Assembly: GCA_029558535.1 (NCBI GenBank)
Contig: JAKQEK010000337.1
Coordinates: 41,119-105,118 of the forward strand
Direction: 5' to 3'
Length of the DNA stretch: 64,000 nt
Origin: Bacteroidota bacterium
GTDB lineage: Bacteria > Bacteroidota > Bacteroidia > Bacteroidales > ML635J-15
A program made the position numbers and the translations under genes. Below the pieces are notes generated by a model. It saw only the letters and a program-made list of their open reading frames with translations. It was not told where the DNA came from and did no database searches. Every line of letters begins with the position of its first letter. Positions within the stretch are counted from its first letter, which is position 1. Below are positions 1 to 7,293 of the stretch, in pieces.

Positions 1-157
1 GGGAATAACGGCAGACCTTTCAAACATGAGTAAAATGATAATTATCGCAATCATGTTTGTAGGTAGAGTAAGTATGCTTACCATAATAATTGCCGTTTTC
101 AAAAAGATTAAGCATAAAAACTATCGTTATCCGACTGAAGAAATAACGATTAACTAA
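1..157 (+). CDS. KtrB/TrkH-type potassium transporter membrane subunit, C-terminal end (partial)
   Basis: The frame open from base 2 to the TAA at 155-157 encodes the last 51 residues of a potassium translocator; the rest lies left of the window. It reads GITADLSNMSK, then a hydrophobic segment with MFVGRVSMLT, and a basic tail containing YRYPTEE. This is the usual C-terminal end of KtrB-type subunits of the SKT superfamily: the last pore helix, the conserved GR(V/I)xxLT, and a cytosolic tail ending near YRYPEE. The ktrA-type gene starts 12 bases downstream, which supports the call and suggests one transcription unit. KtrB would form the membrane pore and KtrA the nucleotide-binding gating ring. 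TrkH is the alternative name; the short tail favours Ktr. Confidence 0.85.
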   Translation, partial: GITADLSNMSKMIIIAIMFVGRVSMLTIIIAVFKKIKHKNYRYPTEEITIN

Positions 158-169
158 AAAATTGAGAAT

Positions 170-868
170 ATGAAATACATAATCGTAGGCCTTGGAAATT
201 TTGGTGCTTCGTTATCACAAAAGCTGACTGCTCAGGGAAATGAAGTTATCGGTATTGACACCAGAATGGAAAAGGTTGATTTATACAAAGAGAAAATTTC
301 GCATACCATTCAAATGGATGCCACAGAAGAGTTTACCGTTTCGGGTCTGCCACTTGACGACACAGACGTTGTGATTGTCGCAATTGGTGAAGACCAGGGA
401 GCAAATATCATGACAACTGCATTATTTAAAAACATGCAAGTAAAACGACTGATAAGCAGAGCAATCAATCCACTCCATGAAAAAGTTTTAGAAGCCATTG
501 GAGTTGACGAAATAGTTAACCCCGACGAAGAAACAGCCGAACGTTGGGCAAAAAAGTTGTGCCTTAACAACGTAGTTGACTCTTTCGAACTAAGTGATGA
601 TTTCAGTATCATAGAAGCAAATGTGCCCGAAGAGTATGTTGGAAAAACTATCAGAGAAGTTGGTTTCAGAAGACAATTCAATCTCCTCGTATTGACCATA
701 ATGAAAAAGTCGGAAGTAAAAAGCTTACTTGGTAAAAGTCGAACTGAAGTCAACGTTGAAGGCATTGCAACACCTGACCAGCAACTTGATGAAACAGATA
801 TTTTAGTGCTGTATGGCTCAAACAATGACTTACAGGCATTCTTAAAACAAAAACGAAATGAAAAGTAA
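170..868 (+). CDS. ktrA: Ktr/Trk potassium uptake regulatory subunit (RCK domains)
   Basis: A 232-residue cytosolic protein with an N-terminal RCK/TrkA_N Rossmann domain (about residues 1-120) and a C-terminal RCK_C domain (about 140-225). The dinucleotide-binding loop GLGNFG is at residues 7-12 and the acidic residue ending the second strand, D30, fits NAD(H)/ATP ribose binding. A single RCK_N/RCK_C pair of about 220 residues is the size of KtrA; TrkA of E. coli is a tandem duplication of about 458 residues. Such proteins form an octameric ring under the KtrB dimer and gate potassium entry in response to ATP/ADP. It follows the ktrB end by 12 bases, and its last 11 bases overlap the next small lipoprotein gene. 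Confidence 0.9.
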   Translation: MKYIIVGLGNFGASLSQKLTAQGNEVIGIDTRMEKVDLYKEKISHTIQMDATEEFTVSGLPLDDTDVVIVAIGEDQGANIMTTALFKNMQVKRLISRAINPLHEKVLEAIGVDEIVNPDEETAERWAKKLCLNNVVDSFELSDDFSIIEANVPEEYVGKTIREVGFRRQFNLLVLTIMKKSEVKSLLGKSRTEVNVEGIATPDQQLDETDILVLYGSNNDLQAFLKQKRNEK

Positions 869-1130
869 GTTTCTAATAGCGTTATTGACTTTGGTTCTTC
901 TTTCTTGTCAAACAACGACTGATAAAGAACCAAGTAAAAATGAAAACCCGTCTAACACAGACGAGAAAATAAAGGCAATTCCGACAGACAAAATTGAAGT
1001 GATAACCTATGATAGTTGCGAGTACCTGATATATAAAAACGAAGCAGACGCAAATTCAGGTTATGGTTTTATGGCTCATAAAGGCAATTGTTCAAATCCA
1101 ATTCATGGACATAACAAGGACAAAGAATAA
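858..1130 (+). CDS. Small lipoprotein
   Basis: A 90-residue protein with a type II signal peptide: basic start MKSK, hydrophobic stretch IALLTLVLL and lipobox LLSC, so Cys17 is the likely lipidated residue. A Lys/Asp/Asn-rich linker follows, then a short C-terminal domain with DSCEYLIY and GYGFMAHKGNCSNPIH. Short standalone Bacteroidetes proteins with this CEY...MAHKGNC pattern are familiar to me but have no known function. The ATG overlaps the end of ktrA by 11 bases, so it is probably translated from the same message. It ends 10 bases before the first attC-like palindrome, which may act as its 3' end. The two Cys of the C-terminal domain could pair. Confidence 0.7.
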   Translation: MKSKFLIALLTLVLLSCQTTTDKEPSKNENPSNTDEKIKAIPTDKIEVITYDSCEYLIYKNEADANSGYGFMAHKGNCSNPIHGHNKDKE

Positions 1131-1140
1131 AAAAAGCCTG

Positions 1141-1272
1141 CACACAACATTGGCTATACATAATGCGGGGTAAAGTGCTGATATGAAAGCAATTACATTT
1201 AACAAACTTTTCGGTAGGCGGACAGTGAAGTGCCTTGAAATCCCGCACTACGCATAGCCGAGACCGTTAGGC
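1141..1272. repeat. attC-like palindromic element 1
   Basis: A roughly 132-bp imperfect palindrome. The left arm TGGCTATACATAATGCGGG (from 1151) pairs, with a few mismatches, with the right arm CCCGCACTACGCATAGCC (1242-1259). The centre is AT-rich and unpaired. The right end is GTTAGGC (1266-1272), which fits the integron attC box GTTRRRY; the left end ACACAAC (1142-1148) fits RYYYAAC only partly. The right box is exactly complementary to GCCTAAC at 3614-3620, the left box of the second element. That is the relation expected between the two ends of one gene cassette. Similar TATACATAATGCGGG palindromes recur between genes in Bacteroidetes as I remember them. Assignment as a true recombination site is inference. 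Confidence 0.6.
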
Positions 1273-1355
1273 ACAATTTTAAAAAACCGCCAACCAGATA
1301 ATTTGCAGGTAGATAGAAATATTAATTTGTATCTTGCCATTTTAAATAAAAATTA

Positions 1356-3602
1356 ATGATTGTACAAAACTTTTATAGCGATTTCGATTTTCAGATACTT
1401 AATTCAGGGGAATTTAAGGAAGATGCTGTTAGAGAAGAATTAATAAATCCCATTTTAAAACAACTGGGTTATAAATCTTATGGTCATAATAGGATTATTT
1501 ATAGTAAGACTCTTTCTCATCCTTTTGTGAAAATTGGTTCGAAAAAGCGACAAATAAATATTGTTCCAGATTATCTTTTCGAGATAGATGGCAAATATTC
1601 GTGGGTTCTTGATGCAAAAGCTCCTGATGAAAATATAACAACTGGTGAAAATGTAGAACAGGTTTATTCTTATGCAATTCATCCTGATATAAAAGCTGAT
1701 ATTTTTGCTTTATGTAATGGTAAAGAATTTGCAGCTTTCTCTAAGGAAAAATCGGAACCTTTATTGTTTTTTCAACTTTCAGAGATTGATAAGCATTGGG
1801 ATGAGATTCAAAAATTATTAAGCCCTGATAAATTTGTAGAAAAACAAATATTAAAGGAACCAGAAAAAAAATATGAAAAGAAAGATGATTTTTCATATAG
1901 TAATTTAAAACTTCCAAAACCAATTAAGCCTCATAAACAAGCCACCAATAGACATTTTGGTGTTCATGGTTATTTTACAAGGCAAAGTTGGGATATTTTG
2001 CAACATTATATAAAACACTTTACCAAACCTAACGATACTGTTTTAGACCCCTTTGGTGGAACTGGAGTAACTACAATAGAAGCACTAATACTTGGAAGAA
2101 AGGCGATACATATTGATTTAAATCCTCTTTCTCCTTTTATGGTTAATAGTTTGATAGCTCCTGTAAAAATAGACGAATTACAAATAGAGTTTAAGAGGAT
2201 AGAAGAGCAATTCAAAAAAAAATGTCCTAATACTGTAGAACAAATAAAAGAAGCTAAAACAAAATTCAAATATCCTACAATTGAGATTGGAATGAAAGGT
2301 GCGGATGTTGAATCTGTAGAAGATTTGTTTACAGACAAACAAATTGCACAATTATCCTACCTTAAGCACTTGATTTTGACAGTTAAAAATTTAGAGATTA
2401 AAAAATCCTTGCTGCTTGCGTTTTCAAGTACAATTACAAAAATTAATAGAACTTATCATCCATCAAGTTCAAGGGGTGAAAATGCTGGTGATAGTGCAGC
2501 TTTTCGATATTATCGTTATAGGATTGCAAAAGAAGAAGTTGATTTGGATGTTTGGGGTTCATTTAGTACAAAATTCAAAAAGGTTGTAAATGCTAAAAAG
2601 GAGATTGCTCCCTTCATTAATCAAAATACTATTAATAATGCAAAAATCATTAAAGGCACGGCAACTGATTTAAGTCAAATAGATTCAGAAACCGTTGACT
2701 ATATATATACTGACCCGCCATATGGTGACAAAATCCCATACTTAGATTTGTCAGTAATGTGGAATGCGTGGTTAGATTTGGAAGTTAGCGAACAAGACCG
2801 CAAAGAAGAAGCTATCGAGGGTGGTAGACTTGAAAAAACAAAAGATGAGTATAGTAACCTATTAGCTGAATCAATAAAAGAAATGTATAGGGTTTTAAAG
2901 TTTGACAGATGGATGTCATTTGTTTTTGCTCATAAAGACCCACATTACTGGCATATAATAGTTGATACTGCTGAGAAATGCGGTTTTGAATATGCTGGAG
3001 CTGTAAAGCAAGATAACGGCCAAACTAGTTTTAAAAAACGACAAAATCCTTTTTCTGTTTTATCCGGTCAATTGATAATTAATTTTATAAAAAAAGAGAC
3101 TCCAAAGGCTATTCAAAAATTTAAATTAGGAAATGAGATTTACGATTTGGTTATTGAGACTATCGAAAGTGTTATAGCAAAAAATGAAGGAGCTGACCTT
3201 GAACAGATAAATGACGAGTTAATTATAAAAGGCTTGGAATTTGGTTTCCTTGATGTACTCAGTAGAGAATATAAAGATTTGACACCAATATTAATGAATG
3301 AGTTTGATTACAATTCACAAACCAAGAAATTTTATATAAGACAAAATCAAAAATTTAAGACAAAGATTCCTTTAGATATGAGAATCAAATACTTTTTACT
3401 TTCTTACATGAAACGCAAAGAGTTTGATAGAGAACATCCTACGACTGATGATATAATCTTAGATATAATGCCATTACTTAGAAATGGTGTGACACCAGAG
3501 AATCAGACAATATTAAAGATTCTTGAGACAATTGCTGAGGAATTTGGTAATAATAAATGGAGACTAAAACGTGGTGGACAATTGTCTTTAGAATTATTTT
3601 AA
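1356..3602 (+). CDS. HsdR_N-like nuclease fused to N6/N4 DNA methyltransferase (single-gene R-M-like protein)
   Basis: A 748-residue protein with a probable restriction-nuclease domain (about 10-155) and a methylase (about 195-600). The nuclease part has the HsdR_N_2 pattern: PD at 71-72, DAK at 86-88 (a PD-(D/E)xK core) and QxxxY at 102-106. The methylase shows the SAM loop LDPFGGTGVT at 230-239, acidic D254, and catalytic DPPY at 453-456. The motif I then DPPY order with about 220 residues between them resembles alpha-class amino-methylases. The C-terminal 150 residues are helical and of unknown role; they could bind DNA. The gene is the only one between two attC-like elements, so it looks like mobile defence cargo. 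A TTTG (1302-1305) and TTAATTTG (1322-1329) could be its promoter. An orphan COG1743-type methylase is the alternative. Start is the first ATG. Confidence 0.75.
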   Translation: MIVQNFYSDFDFQILNSGEFKEDAVREELINPILKQLGYKSYGHNRIIYSKTLSHPFVKIGSKKRQINIVPDYLFEIDGKYSWVLDAKAPDENITTGENVEQVYSYAIHPDIKADIFALCNGKEFAAFSKEKSEPLLFFQLSEIDKHWDEIQKLLSPDKFVEKQILKEPEKKYEKKDDFSYSNLKLPKPIKPHKQATNRHFGVHGYFTRQSWDILQHYIKHFTKPNDTVLDPFGGTGVTTIEALILGRKAIHIDLNPLSPFMVNSLIAPVKIDELQIEFKRIEEQFKKKCPNTVEQIKEAKTKFKYPTIEIGMKGADVESVEDLFTDKQIAQLSYLKHLILTVKNLEIKKSLLLAFSSTITKINRTYHPSSSRGENAGDSAAFRYYRYRIAKEEVDLDVWGSFSTKFKKVVNAKKEIAPFINQNTINNAKIIKGTATDLSQIDSETVDYIYTDPPYGDKIPYLDLSVMWNAWLDLEVSEQDRKEEAIEGGRLEKTKDEYSNLLAESIKEMYRVLKFDRWMSFVFAHKDPHYWHIIVDTAEKCGFEYAGAVKQDNGQTSFKKRQNPFSVLSGQLIINFIKKETPKAIQKFKLGNEIYDLVIETIESVIAKNEGADLEQINDELIIKGLEFGFLDVLSREYKDLTPILMNEFDYNSQTKKFYIRQNQKFKTKIPLDMRIKYFLLSYMKRKEFDREHPTTDDIILDIMPLLRNGVTPENQTILKILETIAEEFGNNKWRLKRGGQLSLELF

Positions 3603-3613
3603 AAAAAAACTGT

Positions 3614-3745
3614 GCCTAACACATGGTATAGTGCATGCGGGTTTCAGCGGTTTGCGAGCGTTTGCAGCTAGTAAAATAAGCCGGTGTAAACTGATAGGAA
3701 ATCGCTTCGAACTCCCGCACGACACCATACCATCAACCGTTAAGG
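3614..3745. repeat. attC-like palindromic element 2
   Basis: A 132-bp imperfect palindrome, the same length as element 1 and starting 11 bases after the methylase stop. The left box GCCTAAC (3614-3620) fits RYYYAAC. The right box GTTAAGG (3739-3745) fits GTTRRRY except for its last base. Outer arms ATGGTATAGTGCATGCGGG (3622-3640) and CCCGCACGACACCATACCAT (3715-3734) pair well. Pairing continues inwards: TTTCAGCG near 3642 with CGCTTCGAA near 3703. The centre differs from element 1 in sequence, as expected of attC sites, which conserve structure rather than sequence. Its left box complements the right box of element 1. It may also terminate the methylase transcript. Confidence 0.6.
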
Positions 3746-3770
3746 ACTGCACAACAGACAATAAACGAAT

Positions 3771-4343
3771 ATGAAAGAAGCATACATAGAAGAAAAGAAA
3801 TTTGACAAATATGATTTCAAAAACAATCCGCTTGTAAAAGAGGAATATGATTATTGCAGTTTCATCAATTGTGACTTTTCAAATGTAGATATGTCTGATT
3901 GCAAGTTCACGGATTGTGAGTTTTCAGGATGCAATTTAAGTTTGGTTAAACTAAAAAAAACCGCATTTCGAGATATAAAATTTCGGGATTGCAAAATGTT
4001 AGGATTACATTTTTATAATTGTAACGAGTTTGGGCTTTCCTTCAGTTTTGAAAATTGTATCTTAAATCATTCGACGTTTTATAAAACAAAAATCAAAAAA
4101 ACAACTTTCAGGAATACAAAATTGCAGGAAGTTGATTTTACAGAATGTGACTTAACGGATTCTATATTTGATAATTGCGATCTGACAAGAGCAACTTTTG
4201 ACAATACTGTCATTGAAAAAGCAGATTTTCGCACTTCAAATAATTTTACAATCGACCCGGAAATTAATCGAATAAAGAAAGCAAAATTTTCTATTAATGG
4301 AATTTCGGGACTTTTAGGAAAGTATGATATAATTATTGATTAA
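3771..4343 (+). CDS. Qnr-like pentapeptide-repeat protein
   Basis: A 190-residue soluble protein built almost entirely of pentapeptide repeats (A/C-D/N/T-L/F-x-x): successive units such as CSFIN, CDFSN, CKFTD, CEFSG, CNLSL and later VDFTE, CDLTD, ATFDN, ADFRT. They should fold as a right-handed quadrilateral beta-helix. The C-terminal segment (DPEINRIKKAKFSINGISGLLGKY) resembles the dimerisation end of Qnr/McbG proteins, which mimic DNA and protect gyrase and topoisomerase IV. It is shorter than typical Qnr (about 215-226 residues), and I cannot confirm the loops needed for gyrase protection. It begins 25 bases after the second attC-like element, a position like qnrVC cassettes. A quinolone-protection role is inference. 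Confidence 0.75.
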   Translation: MKEAYIEEKKFDKYDFKNNPLVKEEYDYCSFINCDFSNVDMSDCKFTDCEFSGCNLSLVKLKKTAFRDIKFRDCKMLGLHFYNCNEFGLSFSFENCILNHSTFYKTKIKKTTFRNTKLQEVDFTECDLTDSIFDNCDLTRATFDNTVIEKADFRTSNNFTIDPEINRIKKAKFSINGISGLLGKYDIIID

Positions 4344-4372
4344 GGAGAAATTTAACGAGCATTAATGACAGA

Positions 4373-4753
4373 ATGAAGAATAAGAAAAGCACTTATATAA
4401 TTGTTTCAATTTCTATATTCGTTGGACTGTTACATTTCATTATTGGCCCTGATTATCAAGGAATTTTTAAGAATTTTATTCGTGGTTATTTAATTGATAT
4501 CCTGCTGCCTATGAACCTGTATTTATTGATACAAATAGCACTAAGGAAGAATTTATCAATTAATAAAGCCCGGATCATAGGTTCAATTACCACGTTTGCT
4601 TTTGGAACAATAGTAGAAATATTACAATTTTATGAAATTGAATTTCTTGGCAGAACTTTCGACCCCTGGGATATAATTATGTATATAATCGGAATAGGAT
4701 TGGGTATTTTAATTGATTTGACAATAATTGACAATTTTGAAAAGCAAAGATAG
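4373..4753 (+). CDS. Small membrane protein, VanZ/DUF2809-like
   Basis: A 126-residue integral membrane protein with four predicted transmembrane helices (about 7-27, 36-56, 66-84, 98-118). The segment VEILQFYEIEFLGRTFDPWDI before the last helix resembles the conserved EllQlf...GRtfDxxDi stretch of VanZ-like proteins. Family function is uncertain: VanZ gives low-level teicoplanin resistance, but most homologues are uncharacterised. It starts 29 bases after the pentapeptide-repeat gene and is probably cotranscribed, so both may belong to the second cassette. No attC-like element follows it. Confidence 0.55.
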   Translation: MKNKKSTYIIVSISIFVGLLHFIIGPDYQGIFKNFIRGYLIDILLPMNLYLLIQIALRKNLSINKARIIGSITTFAFGTIVEILQFYEIEFLGRTFDPWDIIMYIIGIGLGILIDLTIIDNFEKQR

Positions 4754-5131
4754 AAATACGGATAATAGAGATACAAGACATTTTGTACAAACAACAATTA
4801 ATAGCTACCCTTCTGCTCACTAATTAGTAATAAAAGTAAATTAAATATAATGGAGAAAAGTATAATCAATCGTAAGTTCAATTAGTAAATGCAACGTTTA
4901 GGAGTATATAAGTATTCTTAAAATCTCAACCTTTAGCCTGACCCGTCCTAAAATCCGGCTACACAATATGTAGCAAATTATGTATAAAAATGATGAAATT
5001 TTAAGGAAGTACAGTGAAAGTAAAATTTACATTTCATTTGATTTTATACCTTGCATTCATCATTTTTTGTAAATTTGTTGAAGTAAAAAACATTGCAATT
5101 AAATAATATTACTGTTTTCATTTAGATATAG
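4754..5131. other. 378-bp intergenic region with possible mobile-element scar
   Basis: No credible gene. The stretch is AT-rich apart from a GC-richer patch, TAGCCTGACCCGTCCTAAAA (4934-4953), followed by a 6-bp stem GCTACA/TGTAGC (4958-4974). The patch looks unlike its surroundings and could be an insertion-sequence end or repeat remnant, but no transposase or matching second end is in the window. I found no CCTTAAC box here that would close the second cassette. Confidence 0.3.
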
Positions 5132-6151
5132 ATGGCAGAATTGAAAAAGGTTTTATTAACAGGTGCTTCGGGAACGGTTGGATTCGAGGTTTTAAGGCAA
5201 TTGTATAAATTGTCTAATCAATATCAAACTACTGTTTTTGATTTGAAAAATAAAAAATCACGCAAAAAATTTAAAAAATATAAGGATAAAATTGAAATTG
5301 TTTACGGAGATATCACCAACAAGGATGATTTAGCAGCAGTTTGTAAGGATAAAGATTTTGTAATTCATATTGCAGCTCTTATCCCTCCGGTTGCAGATGA
5401 TTTTCCGGAATTAGCCCATAAAATCAACACCATAGGTACGAAAAACCTGATTGAGAATCTTGAAGCATATTCGCCGAATGCATTTTTTATTTACAGCTCC
5501 TCAATTTCTGTTTATGGCGACCGACTTGTAAATCCTTATATTAACGTTGGAGATGAGATAAAAGCCAGTGAGGGTGACGAATATGCCATCACGAAAATTG
5601 CTGCCGAGGAGATTATTAAAAATTCCAAATTGGACTGGTCTATTTTTCGACTTACGGCAATAATGGGAGGTCATAAAGTGTCGAAATTGATGTTTCATAT
5701 GCCGCTAAATACTGCAATGGAAATTTGTAGTCCCCGCGACACAGGACGCGCATTTATAAAGGCAATGGAAAACAAAAGTGAGTTGTCGAAAAAAATATTT
5801 AACCTGGGAGGTGGTGAATGTTGTCGCACTCTTTATTCTGATTTTTTAGCAGAATCTTTCGATATTTTTGGTATGGGTAAAGCCGATTTTCCGGATAAAA
5901 GCTTTGCCGAAAAGAATTTTCACTGCGGATATTATCAAGACGGGCAGGTTTTGGAGGATATTTTAAAATTCAGGAATGATAGTTTAAATGATCATTACAA
6001 CAACGAAAGAAAGAAGGTTTCCAAAATACAAAAACAAGTAACCAAAAATTTTCGCAAGCTAATCAAAAATCATTTGCGTAAACAATCCGAGCCTTACGAA
6101 GCATTTCACAAATCGGATAAAAAAATGATGGATAGATTTTTTAATAATTAA
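5132..6151 (+). CDS. NAD(P)-dependent epimerase/dehydratase (extended SDR)
   Basis: A 339-residue extended short-chain dehydrogenase/reductase. The N-terminus has VLLTGASGTVG with the extended-SDR glycine motif GxxGxxG at residues 11-17. The active site is seen as the SSSISVYG serine region and YAITK (YxxxK) near residues 150-155. Proteins of this type act on nucleotide sugars or related metabolites, but the substrate cannot be told from sequence. The C-terminal ~60 residues are very basic (KKVSKIQKQVTKNFRKLIKNHLRK) and unusual for the family; they might contact a membrane or nucleic acid. It is followed after 5 bases by a second, diverged epimerase, so the pair is probably one operon. The ATG fits the start of the Rossmann fold. 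Confidence 0.8.
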   Translation: MAELKKVLLTGASGTVGFEVLRQLYKLSNQYQTTVFDLKNKKSRKKFKKYKDKIEIVYGDITNKDDLAAVCKDKDFVIHIAALIPPVADDFPELAHKINTIGTKNLIENLEAYSPNAFFIYSSSISVYGDRLVNPYINVGDEIKASEGDEYAITKIAAEEIIKNSKLDWSIFRLTAIMGGHKVSKLMFHMPLNTAMEICSPRDTGRAFIKAMENKSELSKKIFNLGGGECCRTLYSDFLAESFDIFGMGKADFPDKSFAEKNFHCGYYQDGQVLEDILKFRNDSLNDHYNNERKKVSKIQKQVTKNFRKLIKNHLRKQSEPYEAFHKSDKKMMDRFFNN

Positions 6152-6156
6152 AAGCA

Positions 6157-7188
6157 ATGAATCATCAAGTAAAAAATGTTTTTATTGCAGGAGGGACAGG
6201 CTTTTTGGGATATTATTCTGCGCTTAAATTTGTTGAGATGGGAGCAAAAGTCTCAACAATAAGTCTGGACGAAAATATTAACGAAAAAGAATGGTTTCCC
6301 AAAAACATAAATCTTGCATACGGAAATTTGTTTGAGATGAGCCGCGATGAGGTTTTTGAATTATTAGAAAACAAAGGTTACGATACTTTTGTGTATGCTT
6401 TAGGTCCTGATGATCGCGTTACTCCTAAGGCTCCTGCCTATAATTATTTTTACAAATATCTGGTTGTACAATGCGAAAAGATTTGTGTGGCAGCAAAAAG
6501 AGCAGGTTTAAAACGCTGTATTCTAATGAATTCGTATTTTGTACATTTCGACCGCCTCGAAAATGGCAGACTGTCGAAAAATCATCCATATATAAGGGCG
6601 AGAAAAGAGCAGTCTGATAGAATCTTAAGTTTGGGCGAAGACGGGATTTTTGATGTAATGATTATCGAGTTACCATACATTTTTGGGCAAATGCCAGAAA
6701 GAGAACCAATCTGGAAAAATGTTTTTGTTGAGAGATTTCGAAAAATGCCAGCTATTTATTTTCCGGACGGAGGAACCACCGCAGTACATGTAAGCGGAGT
6801 TGCAGAGTGTATTGTTGCGGCTGCATTTAATGGCAAAAACGGAACGAAATATCTTCCTGCAAGCGAGAATATAAAGTACAACGAAATGATTACTTACATG
6901 ATGAGTTTGGCAGGATTCCCGCGTAAATTTCGTAAATTACCGATTTCAATTGCTTATATTGGCGGCTTATTTATGGTTCTTGGCGATAAACTTCATGGCA
7001 AACAAAGCGGATTGCATCTTGCCAAAATAATGATAGATATTTTATCCAAAGATTTGTATGCCGATTGCAAGCAGTACAAAATAGAGCTGAATTATTCTGA
7101 ACTGGGTTTTAAGGGTGGTGATGATATTCGAGTTGGTATTCGTCAAGCAATTAAACGGGCGTATCCCGACACTTATAGGGAAGTTTAG
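6157..7188 (+). CDS. NAD-dependent epimerase-like protein with altered active site
   Basis: A 343-residue Rossmann-fold protein starting VFIAGGTGFLG (GxxGxxG at 12-18), which places it in the extended or atypical SDR superfamily. The catalytic lysine is not in its usual place: the expected YxxxK region reads HPYIRARKEQ, giving Tyr145 and Arg149 with Lys150 one place later. It may therefore bind NAD without normal catalysis or use a shifted lysine. Residues about 265-285 form a hydrophobic stretch near the C-terminus. It is 5 bases downstream of another epimerase. The two proteins are not close copies; they may act in sequence on one substrate or as a heterodimer. Substrate unknown. Confidence 0.75.
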   Translation: MNHQVKNVFIAGGTGFLGYYSALKFVEMGAKVSTISLDENINEKEWFPKNINLAYGNLFEMSRDEVFELLENKGYDTFVYALGPDDRVTPKAPAYNYFYKYLVVQCEKICVAAKRAGLKRCILMNSYFVHFDRLENGRLSKNHPYIRARKEQSDRILSLGEDGIFDVMIIELPYIFGQMPEREPIWKNVFVERFRKMPAIYFPDGGTTAVHVSGVAECIVAAAFNGKNGTKYLPASENIKYNEMITYMMSLAGFPRKFRKLPISIAYIGGLFMVLGDKLHGKQSGLHLAKIMIDILSKDLYADCKQYKIELNYSELGFKGGDDIRVGIRQAIKRAYPDTYREV

Positions 7189-7293
7189 AACTTATACTTA
7201 CGCACAATCTTAAAACACCGCAAAGCCAATGGATAAAAATTTTAATAAGTAAAAAAATTTGCGGAAATTAAAAACTTAATACTCTCAAAGCAA

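Noticed and set aside
1495..1677. Minus-strand open frames inside the methylase gene
   Set aside because: These are shadows of the real plus-strand gene, with no start signals, signal peptide or family pattern.
3771..4753. Second complete cassette with its own attC-like end
   Set aside because: No RYYYAAC box complementary to GTTAAGG was found after the genes, so the cassette's right end is not defined.
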